This document shows, one piece after another, positions 1-6,943 of a stretch of DNA of 12,523 nt. The position numbers were made by a program, and so were the translations under genes. Origin of the DNA: an uncultured Pseudorhodobacter sp. GTDB lineage: Bacteria > Pseudomonadota > Alphaproteobacteria > Rhodobacterales > Rhodobacteraceae. The notes under the pieces were generated by a model. The model saw only the letters and a list, made by a program, of their open reading frames with translations, had not been told where the DNA came from and did not search any database. The stretch is taken from positions 1 through 12,523 of the forward strand of contig CALEMZ010000019.1 of the NCBI GenBank assembly GCA_937910975.1. Reading direction: 5' to 3'. Each line of letters starts with the position of its first letter. Position 1 is the stretch's first letter.

Positions 1-4
1 AGAA

Positions 5-88
5 ATACCATGGTCACGACAGCTAAATCACCGGATTACTTGGGAAATGCGGGATGAAACCGCATGAGGAATGAACTCTCCATGGTAT
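5..88. repeat. Inverted repeat with nested hairpin in the left-edge non-coding region
   Basis: ATACCATGG (5-13) is the exact reverse complement of CCATGGTAT (80-88). A second inverted repeat lies between them, ATGCGG (47-52) against CCGCAT (60-65) with a 7-base loop. No coding sequence is recognisable in 1-169, so this is the non-coding region upstream of ugd, cut by the window edge. The outer arms contain the self-palindromic CCATGG and are 66 bases apart, so chance is possible. A structured leader or a mobile-element end are alternatives. No function can be assigned. Confidence 0.3.
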
Positions 89-140
89 AGCCTAAACTTT
101 GCCATTTTCCTACCCTGGCCGAAGTACTAGGCTCTGCTTT

Positions 141-169
141 GGTTTCAGGGGCATAAAAGGTTTCAGTGG
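141..169 (+). repeat. 11-base direct repeat just upstream of ugd
   Basis: GGTTTCAGGGG (141-151) and GGTTTCAGTGG (159-169) match at 10 of 11 positions with an 18-base period. The second copy ends directly at the ATG at 170 and overlaps the ribosome-binding region (AAAAGG at 155-160). Tandem copies at a fixed spacing could be a regulator or translation-control site, but the repeat is short and could be accidental. Confidence 0.35.
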
Positions 170-1345
170 ATGTCGGGCTATAAGATCACAGTTGTTGGGA
201 TTGGCTATGTGGGCCTGTCCAACGCGGTTTTGCTGGCGCAACACAATAGCGTCACTGCGCTGGATATTGACGCGGGCCGGGTGGCGGATTTGAATGCCCG
301 GAGAAACCCGATCCTCGATGCGGAAATGACAGATTTTCTGCAAAACGCTGCACTCGAACTGCGCGCCACCTCCGACCCGGATGAAGCCTATGCTGAACCT
401 GATTTTGTCATCATTGCCACCCCGACCAATTACGACCCCGACGCGAATTTTTTTGACACCTCCAGTGTCGAGACTGTGGTGCGGGATGTTATGGCGATGG
501 CGCCTTGTGCCACGATTATCATCAAATCCACCGTGCCCGTGGGCTTTACCGCCGAGCTGTCCGCCCGGCTTGGCACCACGCAGCTTGTTTTCAGCCCGGA
601 GTTTCTGCGCGAAGGCCGCGCGCTTTATGATAACCTTCACCCTTCGCGCATTGTGGTGGGCGAACGATCTGACAGGGCGCAGGTCTTTGCCAATCTATTG
701 TTGCAAGGGGCGATAAAAAATGACGCGCCTATCCTGCTGACCGACCCTGAAGAGGCCGAGGCAATTAAGTTGTTTGCCAATACCTATCTCGCCATGCGCG
801 TCGCCTTCTTTAATGAGTTGGACAGCTACGCGCTGACGCATGGGCTTGGCACCCGGCAAATTATTGAGGGTATCGGTCTCGATCCACGCATCGGCCTGCA
901 TTACAACAACCCATCTTTTGGCTATGGCGGTTATTGCCTGCCCAAGGATAGCAAGCAGCTGTTGGCCAATTACAGCCAAGTGCCGCAAAAACTAATCAGC
1001 GCAATCGTGGAGGCGAATCACACCCGCAAGGATTTCATCGCAGATCAGATATTGGCGCGCAAACCGCGCTCGGTGGGCATTTACCGTTTGGTGATGAAGG
1101 CCGGGTCTGACAATTTCCGCCAAAGCTCGGTTCAGGGCATCATGAAGCGGCTGAAGGCCAAGGGGGTGGAGGTGATCGTCTATGAACCCTCCATGGCCGA
1201 GACCAGCTTTTTCGGCTCTGCCGTGCTGCATGATCTGGCGGCCTTCAAGGCGCAGGCCGATATTATCGTGGCCAACCGTGCCACGCCTGACCTGACCGAT
1301 GTGGCTGAGAAAATCTTTACCCGCGATCTTTTTGGGGTCGATTAA
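170..1345 (+). CDS. ugd: UDP-glucose 6-dehydrogenase
   Basis: Oxidises UDP-glucose to UDP-glucuronate with two NAD+, a cytosolic step that supplies precursors for exopolysaccharide, LPS or capsule. The protein is 391 residues, close to the short enterobacterial-type Ugd (about 388). An N-terminal Rossmann motif GIGYVG lies at residues 10-15, SPEFLREG at 142-149, the conserved lysine of EAIKLFANTYLA at 200, and the catalytic cysteine in GYGGYCLPKDSKQL at residue 256. The C-terminal UDP-binding domain looks complete. The ATG at 170 is chosen because AAAAGG lies about 9 bases upstream and the Rossmann strand begins immediately after it. No sugar-polymer genes are visible beside it; the next gene lies on the other strand beyond a transposase scrap. 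Family assignment is firm; the polymer it serves cannot be told from here. Confidence 0.95.
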   Translation: MSGYKITVVGIGYVGLSNAVLLAQHNSVTALDIDAGRVADLNARRNPILDAEMTDFLQNAALELRATSDPDEAYAEPDFVIIATPTNYDPDANFFDTSSVETVVRDVMAMAPCATIIIKSTVPVGFTAELSARLGTTQLVFSPEFLREGRALYDNLHPSRIVVGERSDRAQVFANLLLQGAIKNDAPILLTDPEEAEAIKLFANTYLAMRVAFFNELDSYALTHGLGTRQIIEGIGLDPRIGLHYNNPSFGYGGYCLPKDSKQLLANYSQVPQKLISAIVEANHTRKDFIADQILARKPRSVGIYRLVMKAGSDNFRQSSVQGIMKRLKAKGVEVIVYEPSMAETSFFGSAVLHDLAAFKAQADIIVANRATPDLTDVAEKIFTRDLFGVD

Positions 1346-1389
1346 AGGGTTCTGGCGCAAGCTTTTCGGTCTTTCGTCTGGGCATGTAA

Positions 1390-1567
1390 TGTCGCAATGG
1401 TTTGCCCGCAAACCCAGGGTCAGGACCCATAGCCAGAACATGACGACGGCTGCGAGGGCGTAGGCGGGCAGAAATGCCTTCGGATATCGGTCATAGCGGG
1501 TTGCGACCCTCCGCCGGCCCTTGAGACACGCAAAGCGGCTCTTGATCCGGTGGCGATAGGGGGGGGC
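1390..1567 (-). pseudogene. IS5-family transposase C-terminal remnant
   Basis: Reading the minus strand from about 1567 down gives YRHRIKSRFACLKGRRR, then VATRYDRYPKAFLPAYALA, then AVVMFWL. This is the characteristic C-terminal segment of IS5-family (IS427-like) transposases: the helix with the last acidic-box residues, then RRVATRYDR and an A-rich stretch ending FWL. The expected glutamate of the RIE motif reads as lysine (RIK), consistent with decay. Everything N-terminal is missing: the remnant begins abruptly next to the aroE-like stop codon (1573). A GGGTTCTGGCGCAAGC tract at 1347-1362, just after the ugd stop, might be the old terminal inverted repeat, but no partner end is present. This remnant fills most of the 1346-1572 gap; no other gene is seen there. 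Confidence 0.75.
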
Positions 1568-1572
1568 ACGGC

Positions 1573-2403
1573 CTACTCCGGTTTTAAAAGGTCAGCGCGA
1601 AGGCGGTCATAATCCAGCGGCAGGCCGGTAAAGATGTGCCACGCGTCCACGCCTTGACTGATGAAAAGTTCATACCCGGAAATCACTTGTAGCCCTTCGG
1701 CGCTGGCATCGTTGAGAAATTCGGTATCCACGGGGGTGTAAACCGCGTCGAACGCCCATTTCGCCCCGACCATTGCCGTGCGCGCAAGCGGTGTGCCGCC
1801 ATAGCCAACCATCCCGACAGGTGTGCAGTTGATCAATCCGTGGCTGCCCGTGCAAAGGGCTGCAGCCTCCACCCCGATATGCACCGACAGGGTCGGGGCC
1901 GCCGCGATGAGCGCCTTGGCTAGCGCTTCGGCTTTGCCCAAGTCACGGTCCGCGATACGCAAGTCTGAAACGCCCAGAGCAATGAGACCAAAGGCAACCG
2001 CGCGCCCCACGCCCCCTGCACCAATCATCAAGCAGGGGCCGGGGCGGGCGGCCCCGCGCACCCGCCTATAGGCAGTGATGAAGCCGGAGTAATCAGTGTT
2101 AAAGCCATGCGGACCGCCCTTGTCAAACAAGACCGTATTGACCGCCCCGATTGCGCGCACCAAAGGGTCATCTATCATCACTTTGGCGGTGGCTATCTCT
2201 TTGTAGGGGTATGTTATGTTGACACCTTGAAACCCGCCTGCCGCCGCGTGGGCGAAAACCGTGTCAAAGTTCTGGCTAAGCTCTTTTGGCACCAAGCGGT
2301 CATATATCACTGTCTGGCTGTTCTGTTTGCCTGCCAAACGATGCAGCCGCGGCGATTGTGAGGCTGCGATATTGTCGCCGATAAGCCCGAGATGAATGGT
2401 CAT
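1573..2403 (-). CDS. Shikimate/quinate dehydrogenase family protein (AroE-like)
   Basis: A 276-residue NAD(P)-dependent shikimate dehydrogenase-family enzyme. Visible motifs, numbered from the ATG at 2403: ASQSP (14-18) for the paired substrate-binding serines, NITYPYKE with catalytic Lys68, GAVNTV (86-91), NTDYSGF with Asp104, the nucleotide-binding GAGGVG (128-133), and NCTPVGM. The strand after the glycine loop reads RIADRD rather than the NRT sequence of biosynthetic NADP-dependent AroE. That resembles NAD-dependent quinate/shikimate dehydrogenases, so a catabolic role feeding protocatechuate is plausible. The start at 2403 is chosen because homology begins there and a purine-rich AAAGGGGGGGG precedes it. 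The open frame continues upstream to 2586 only because it runs into an IS3 transposase fragment. It lies on the same strand as oxyR, 184 bases downstream. Family is sure; quinate versus biosynthetic shikimate function is open. Confidence 0.85.
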   Translation of the reverse strand: MTIHLGLIGDNIAASQSPRLHRLAGKQNSQTVIYDRLVPKELSQNFDTVFAHAAAGGFQGVNITYPYKEIATAKVMIDDPLVRAIGAVNTVLFDKGGPHGFNTDYSGFITAYRRVRGAARPGPCLMIGAGGVGRAVAFGLIALGVSDLRIADRDLGKAEALAKALIAAAPTLSVHIGVEAAALCTGSHGLINCTPVGMVGYGGTPLARTAMVGAKWAFDAVYTPVDTEFLNDASAEGLQVISGYELFISQGVDAWHIFTGLPLDYDRLRADLLKPE

Positions 2404-2496
2404 GCCCCCCCCTTTCGCTGCATAAGTTGCGCCCAAATTGACGTTTTCGAAAGGAAAATCAGCACCGCTGCAAGAAGCAGGGTCAGCGAGACAGGG

Positions 2497-2586
2497 CAGG
2501 CGCGGCTTGTGGACAACATGAACCTGATCACAACCTGACGCCTGCAGCGCCAAGTCCAGCGTATCGGTCACATCTTCGGCTCTCAT
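2497..2586 (-). pseudogene. IS3-family transposase (integrase-core) fragment
   Basis: About 30 codons on the minus strand read EDVTDTLDLALQASGCDQ followed by VHVVHKPRL. This matches the integrase-core segment of IS3-family OrfB transposases just before their conserved SDNG motif. Similarity stops after KPRL; the SDNG catalytic aspartate region and everything beyond is absent and the sequence turns into unrelated DNA. The fragment is in frame with the aroE-like gene and supplies a false N-terminal extension of 61 residues. It begins 2 bases past the oxyR stop (2588-2590), so an insertion or deletion event reached the very end of oxyR. The assignment is from memory of the family pattern. Confidence 0.7.
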
Positions 2587-2587
2587 A

Positions 2588-3520
2588 TCATCCTAGGCCG
2601 GCGGCATGATCGAGCGCGCCGGGTATGCGAAGCGTTTCAGCCGATTGTCGCACGATATCGGCGATCTGGGATAGCTGCTTGCCCAAGGGGCTGGCCTTGC
2701 GCCAGATCATCCCGATTGTCCGTGATGGTTTCGGCGCGCTGAACCGGGAAATCGAGACAGAGGCAGAGCGGGTTTCGACTGCAACCGCCATTTCGGGAAT
2801 CAAGGTCACGCCGATTCCGGCCCCTACCATTTGCACCAATGTGGTCAGCGAACTGCCGTCGAGCAATTCACGGGGCAGGGCGGATCGCATCTTGCAAAAG
2901 GACAGCGCCTGATCGCGAAAGCAATGGCCTTCTTCCAGCAACAAAAGCCGCATTTCGCGCAGCATCTCTCGGTTGGGAACGGGCTTGCCTGCATCCGCGC
3001 CGGGGCGCACCAGCACAAATTCCTCGGAGAATAGCGCGACTTCGGTCAAGGACGCCTCTGAGACGGGCAGTGCGACAATCGCCGTGTCGAGCCTGCCTTC
3101 AGCCAATTCCTGTAACAGTTTAGGCGTGACGGTTTCGCGGATGTGAATATCAAGACCGGCATTCATCCGGGTCAGGTTGCCGATGATCGTGGGCAGCAAA
3201 TAAGGCGCAATCGTTGGAATAACCCCAATGCGTAACCTCCCTACCAGCCGATTTTGTGATGCGCGGGCCAAATCGCCCAACTCATCCACCGCGCGCAGAA
3301 TTTCGCGCACGCGCAAGGCGAACTCCTCGCCGAAATGAGTCAGTCGGGCCTGCCGCGCGCCACGCTCAAAGATGTCGACGGCGAGGGAGGTTTCCAACTC
3401 CTTGATTTGCATGGAGAGTGCGGGCTGCGAGATGGCGCAAGCATCCGCCGCGCGGCCAAAATGGCCGTGCCGGGCCAAAGCCTCAAAATAGCGCATCTGT
3501 TTGATGGTCAAGTTATTCAT
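2588..3520 (-). CDS. oxyR: Hydrogen peroxide-sensing LysR-type regulator OxyR
   Basis: A 310-residue LysR-family transcription factor that senses H2O2 through a reversible disulfide and activates peroxide-defence genes. The N-terminal winged helix-turn-helix spans about residues 4-62 (AADACAISQPALSMQIKELE). The redox cysteines are clear: LLLLEEGHCFRDQALSFC places Cys200 and Cys209, equivalent to Cys199 and Cys208 of Escherichia coli OxyR, with the same 9-residue spacing. The DNA-binding and effector domains have normal length. It is divergent from katG, the usual OxyR target, across a 198-base gap. The last residues (about 300-310) abut an IS3 transposase fragment, so the extreme C-terminus may have been altered. 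The start at 3520 gives the expected NLTIKQMRYFEALA beginning. Confidence 0.95.
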   Translation of the reverse strand: MNNLTIKQMRYFEALARHGHFGRAADACAISQPALSMQIKELETSLAVDIFERGARQARLTHFGEEFALRVREILRAVDELGDLARASQNRLVGRLRIGVIPTIAPYLLPTIIGNLTRMNAGLDIHIRETVTPKLLQELAEGRLDTAIVALPVSEASLTEVALFSEEFVLVRPGADAGKPVPNREMLREMRLLLLEEGHCFRDQALSFCKMRSALPRELLDGSSLTTLVQMVGAGIGVTLIPEMAVAVETRSASVSISRFSAPKPSRTIGMIWRKASPLGKQLSQIADIVRQSAETLRIPGALDHAAGLG

Positions 3521-3522
3521 AA

Positions 3523-3590
3523 TCTAAACTTATAACCCCTATCAGGAGATACAACTTAAACTAATGGTGTGGTTTTGCTAGAGTGCTGTC
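3523..3590 (+). promoter_or_regulatory. Putative katG promoter with OxyR operator in the oxyR-katG gap
   Basis: The oxyR-katG gap starts with an AT-rich tract (3521-3564). It contains CTAT (3539-3542) and an imperfect dyad TATC-N4-GATA (3540-3551), flanked by CTAA motifs at 3524-3527 and 3561-3564, a loose fit to the ATAG/CTAT tetramer pattern of OxyR sites. Downstream, TTAAAC (3556-3561) and an extended -10-like TGC-TAGAGT (3576-3584; TAGAGT at 3579-3584) are 17 bases apart. This would place the katG transcript start near 3590 and leave a leader of about 130 bases. A poor -35 overlapped by the operator suits an activator-dependent promoter. All of this is by eye. Confidence 0.4.
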
Positions 3591-3718
3591 AAGCGGTGCA
3601 ATTTGCGCGGTTGCCATCTCGATTCGCCCTAAAACCATTGGGCTTCATGCTTTTGATGAAAAGACGCGGATGGCGGCTTCTTTGCCCGACAAATGGACAT
3701 CAAATAAAGGAGAAGATT

Positions 3719-5926
3719 ATGGACGGAAATGATAGTGGAGCCGGTGGAAAATGTCCGGTCATGCATGGCGCGGCAACAAACACCACGCGGTCAAACCGCG
3801 AATGGTGGCCGAACCAGTTGAACCTGAAAATTTTGCATCAGCATTCCGCCTTGTCGAACCCGATGGGGCCTGCGTTCAATTATGCGGAAGCGTTCAAGAC
3901 GCTGGACCTCGCGGCACTGAAAAAAGACCTTTATGCGCTGATGACCGACAGTCAGGACTGGTGGCCCGCCGATTATGGCCATTACGGCCCGCTGTTCATT
4001 CGCATGGCATGGCACAGCGCCGGCACTTACCGCACGGCGGATGGCCGGGGCGGGGCCTCGACCGGGACGCAGCGCTTTGCGCCGCTGAATTCCTGGCCGG
4101 ATAACGGCAACCTCGACAAGGCCCGCCGCCTGCTTTGGCCGATCAAGCAAAAATACGGCAATCAGATTTCATGGGCCGACCTGATGATCCTTGCGGGCAA
4201 CTGCGCGCTGGAATCCATGGGTTTCAAAACCTTTGGCTTTGGCGGCGGTCGCGCCGATGTTTGGGAGCCGGAGGAAGATATTTATTGGGGCGCCGAGGCC
4301 GAGTGGCTGGCCACGTCTGACAAGAAAGACAGCCGCTATTCCGGTGAGCGCAATCTGGAAACGCCTTTGGCCGCCGTGCAGATGGGTCTGATTTACGTCA
4401 ACCCCGAAGGGCCGGATGGCAACCCGGACCCGGTCGCATCGGGCCGCGATGTTCGCGAAACCTTTGGGCGGATGGCGATGAATGATGAGGAAACCGTTGC
4501 CCTCGTTGCCGGTGGCCATACCTTTGGCAAGGCGCATGGCAATGGTCCCGCCGACAAGGTCGGACCGGAGCCGGAAGCCGCACCGATGGAGGCGATGGGC
4601 TTTGGCTGGTTGTCTACCCATGGTTCGGGCAAGGGCTATGACGCCATTACCTCGGGGATTGAAGGCGCGTGGAAGCCAAACCCGACCAAATGGGACATGG
4701 GCTATTTCGACGTGCTCTTTGGCTATGAGTGGGAATTGGTGAAATCCCCGGCAGGCGCCCAGCAGTGGGCGGCGAAAGATGTCGCGGATGAACACATGGT
4801 CGTCGATGCGCATGACCCGACCAAAAAGCACCGCCCCATGATGACCACTGCGGATATGGCGCTGCGGATGGACCCGATCTATGAGCCGATCTCGCGCCGT
4901 TTCCATGCCAATCCGGCAGAGTTTGCCGATGCCTTTGCCCGTGCTTGGTTCAAATTGACCCACCGCGATATGGGGCCGCGCCAGCTTTATCTTGGGTCGG
5001 AAGTTCCGGCGGAAGTGTTGATCTGGCAAGACCCGGTGCCGACCGCCGATCATCCGCTGGTTGATGCCCGCGACATTGCGGAACTGAAGGCCAAAATCCT
5101 TGCCTCGGGGCTGACGATTTCCGAGTTGGTGCAGACGGCCTGGGCCTCGGCCTCCAGCTTCCGTGGCTCGGACAAGCGGGGCGGGGCCAATGGCGCACGC
5201 ATCCGTCTTGCGCCGCAAAAGGATTGGGACGTGAACCAGCCCGCGCAATTGGCGCGTATTTTGCAGGTGTTGGAAGGCATTCAGGCCGCGTTCAACGCGG
5301 GCGGCAAGAAAGTGTCCTTGGCCGATCTGATCGTGCTGGGCGGTTCGGCTGCGGTGGAAGCCGCCGCAAAAGCAGCCGGGCATGCGGTGACGGTGCCTTT
5401 CACACCGGGCCGGGCGGACGCAAGCGCCGCACAAACCGATGCGGAAAGCTTTGCGGTGATGGAGCCGATTGCCGATGGGTTCCGCAACTACCTCAAGGGC
5501 GATTACACGGTTCCGGCAGAGGCAATGCTTGTCGATCGCGCGCAGTTGCTGACGTTGACCGCGCCTGAAATGACGGTGCTGGTGGGCGGCATGCGCGCGC
5601 TGAACGCCAATTCGGGCGGCGTGAAGCATGGTGCGCTGACAGATCGGCCAGGGTCGTTGACGACAGATTTCTTTGTCAACATTCTGGACATGCACACCGT
5701 TTGGATGCCCAAATCGGATACAGCAGGCGTGTATGACGGCCGCGACAGCACCACCGGCAAGGTGAAATGGACTGGCACGCGGGCGGATCTTGTTTTCGGC
5801 TCAAATTCGCAACTGCGGGCCATTGCCGAGGTTTACGCCTGTGAGGGCAACCAAGCCGCCTTTGTGAACGATTTCGTCGCGGCATGGACCAAAGTGATGA
5901 ACCTTGATCGGTTTGATCTGGCCTGA
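3719..5926 (+). CDS. katG: Catalase-peroxidase KatG
   Basis: Bifunctional haem enzyme of 735 residues that dismutates H2O2 and acts as a broad peroxidase; usual family length is about 720-740. Distal active-site residues are Arg95, Trp98 and His99 in FIRMAWHSAGTY. The proximal haem ligand is His267 in VAGGHTFGKAHG. The Met-Tyr-Trp adduct that gives KatG catalase activity is intact: Trp98, Tyr226 (LIYVNPEGP) and Met252 (GRMAMND), with the Tyr-Met spacing of 26 seen in Mycobacterium tuberculosis KatG. The second, haem-free duplicated domain is present from about residue 430 to the end. The ATG at 3719 is chosen for its AAAGGAG Shine-Dalgarno (from 3706) and the typical GKCPVMHG N-terminus; an in-frame upstream ATG at 3569 would add 50 unconserved residues. 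Divergent from oxyR, hence probably OxyR-activated. Confidence 0.97.
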   Translation: MDGNDSGAGGKCPVMHGAATNTTRSNREWWPNQLNLKILHQHSALSNPMGPAFNYAEAFKTLDLAALKKDLYALMTDSQDWWPADYGHYGPLFIRMAWHSAGTYRTADGRGGASTGTQRFAPLNSWPDNGNLDKARRLLWPIKQKYGNQISWADLMILAGNCALESMGFKTFGFGGGRADVWEPEEDIYWGAEAEWLATSDKKDSRYSGERNLETPLAAVQMGLIYVNPEGPDGNPDPVASGRDVRETFGRMAMNDEETVALVAGGHTFGKAHGNGPADKVGPEPEAAPMEAMGFGWLSTHGSGKGYDAITSGIEGAWKPNPTKWDMGYFDVLFGYEWELVKSPAGAQQWAAKDVADEHMVVDAHDPTKKHRPMMTTADMALRMDPIYEPISRRFHANPAEFADAFARAWFKLTHRDMGPRQLYLGSEVPAEVLIWQDPVPTADHPLVDARDIAELKAKILASGLTISELVQTAWASASSFRGSDKRGGANGARIRLAPQKDWDVNQPAQLARILQVLEGIQAAFNAGGKKVSLADLIVLGGSAAVEAAAKAAGHAVTVPFTPGRADASAAQTDAESFAVMEPIADGFRNYLKGDYTVPAEAMLVDRAQLLTLTAPEMTVLVGGMRALNANSGGVKHGALTDRPGSLTTDFFVNILDMHTVWMPKSDTAGVYDGRDSTTGKVKWTGTRADLVFGSNSQLRAIAEVYACEGNQAAFVNDFVAAWTKVMNLDRFDLA

Positions 5927-5939
5927 TCTTTTGCAAAGC

Positions 5940-5968
5940 ATGAACGCGGCCCCCTTGGCCGCGTTCAT
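5940..5968 (+). terminator. Intrinsic-type terminator hairpin after katG
   Basis: A perfect 12-base-pair stem, ATGAACGCGGCC (5940-5951) with GGCCGCGTTCAT (5957-5968) and a 5-base CCCTT loop, begins 14 bases after the katG stop. The following tract (TCTGTG) is only weakly T-rich. Position and perfect pairing support a katG transcription end. Confidence 0.75.
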
Positions 5969-5985
5969 TCTGTGACGATATCGAT

Positions 5986-6019
5986 AAGCGCGCCTTTGTC
6001 CCTGCGGGACGGGGCGCTT
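5986..6019 (-). terminator. Second hairpin, at the 3' end of pcaQ
   Basis: AAGCG (5986-5990) pairs with CGCTT (6015-6019), and the inner GTCCC (5998-6002) pairs with GGGAC (6006-6010) around a TGC loop. It lies 2 bases past the pcaQ stop codon on the minus strand, where it would end the pcaQ message. Read from the plus strand it is followed by TTCTTT-like sequence, so it may also back up the katG terminator. The stem is interrupted and lacks a strong T-tract for pcaQ. Confidence 0.5.
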
Positions 6020-6021
6020 CT

Positions 6022-6933
6022 TTATGAACCGTCGTTCTGCGCCTCAATCAAGGCATGGCGAAACAGGCGGGTCGTGGGGCTTGGGTCTTCCTCGGCGCGC
6101 GCCATGATGCCAACGGGGCCTGCGGTAATGGCGGTTTCAATGGCCAGCGGTACTAACCGCCCGGCGGCAATATCGGCCTCCACAACACCGTGGCTGATGA
6201 TCCAGACGGCGCGTATCGGCCCCAGCGTCATCGCGCGGCCAAACGCCCCCGAGGCGCTTTCGATCCGGTCCGGGAACTGGGCAATGCCCTGTGCGATCAT
6301 CATGCGGTCCACAAGCGGGCGGATCGCGGCATTGGGTGGCGGATAGAGCACAGTATACGCCGAGATGTCTGTCAGACGGCCTTTGCCCGCCAATGGGTGA
6401 TCGGGGCTGACCACAACGACGACATGTTCTGAATAAAGCTGGGTGAAGGAAAGCCCTGTCATCGCCTCTGGCCGCCCCAAGCGCCCGACGACAAGATCCA
6501 GCGCGCCGCTGCGCAGACGCTCCACCAAATGGCTATGCGGGCCTTCCTCGACCTGAATAACGGCACCGGGGGCGAGGGCCCGAAAATGACTGACAGCGGC
6601 AGGAAGCAGCTTTGCAGCCACACTCGGCAGCGCACCGATACTCACATGCCCTGCCGCAGCGGTGCCAAGACTGGCAAGGCTGGTCAGCCCATGTTGCAAT
6701 GCGGCAAGGCTTTGCTGGGCAAATTGCAAGAACACTTCGCCTTGTGGGGTCAGGGCCACTCCGCTGCGATCACGCGCCATGAGGCGGGCACCAAGGAAAT
6801 CTTCCAACTCGCGCAGGGTTTTGGATATGGCGGGTTGGGTCAGGTTCAACTGCATTGCTGCCTGTTTCAGGCTGCCCGCGCGGCTGATGCCAACAAAGGC
6901 CTCAAGATGTCGAAACTTGATGCGCCGATCCAT
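6022..6933 (-). CDS. pcaQ: LysR-type regulator of the protocatechuate operon, PcaQ
   Basis: A 303-residue LysR-family activator. The N-terminus RRIKFRHLEAFVGISR and the winged HTH (about residues 18-50, SLKQAAMQLNLTQPAISKTL) are typical of PcaQ, which in rhizobia and agrobacteria activates pca operons in response to 3-carboxy-cis,cis-muconate. The effector-binding domain follows (about 90-295). It is transcribed divergently from pobA-pcaDCHG, the classic arrangement, across a gap of about 100 bases containing two palindromes. The ATG at 6933 has GGAAAG 5 bases upstream and matches the family start; an in-frame ATG at 6969 would add 12 unconserved residues. The unusual point is that pobA leads the operon, so PcaQ probably controls 4-hydroxybenzoate hydroxylation as well as ring cleavage. 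The effector is inferred from family knowledge. Confidence 0.9.
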   Translation of the reverse strand: MDRRIKFRHLEAFVGISRAGSLKQAAMQLNLTQPAISKTLRELEDFLGARLMARDRSGVALTPQGEVFLQFAQQSLAALQHGLTSLASLGTAAAGHVSIGALPSVAAKLLPAAVSHFRALAPGAVIQVEEGPHSHLVERLRSGALDLVVGRLGRPEAMTGLSFTQLYSEHVVVVVSPDHPLAGKGRLTDISAYTVLYPPPNAAIRPLVDRMMIAQGIAQFPDRIESASGAFGRAMTLGPIRAVWIISHGVVEADIAAGRLVPLAIETAITAGPVGIMARAEEDPSPTTRLFRHALIEAQNDGS

Positions 6934-6943
6934 ACACTTTCCA

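Noticed and set aside
1347..1362. GGGTTCTGGCGCAAGC as a definite IS terminal inverted repeat
   Set aside because: It resembles insertion-sequence ends and lies at the right place, but no matching partner end is present in the window and I cannot confirm the family consensus, so it is mentioned only as a possibility.
992..1441. A 149-codon minus-strand frame across the ugd 3' end
   Set aside because: Only its first residues (FWL onwards) belong to the IS5 transposase remnant; the rest is antisense to ugd and is not a gene.
3569..3718. N-terminal extension of KatG from the upstream in-frame ATG
   Set aside because: The 50 extra residues are not KatG-like, and a strong AAAGGAG ribosome-binding site precedes the ATG at 3719, which gives the normal family N-terminus.
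4169..5695. A 508-codon open frame antisense to katG
   Set aside because: Its translation is rich in Arg, His, Gly and Pro with no recognisable domain, as expected for an antisense frame of a GC-rich gene. The opposite strand encodes an unmistakable KatG.
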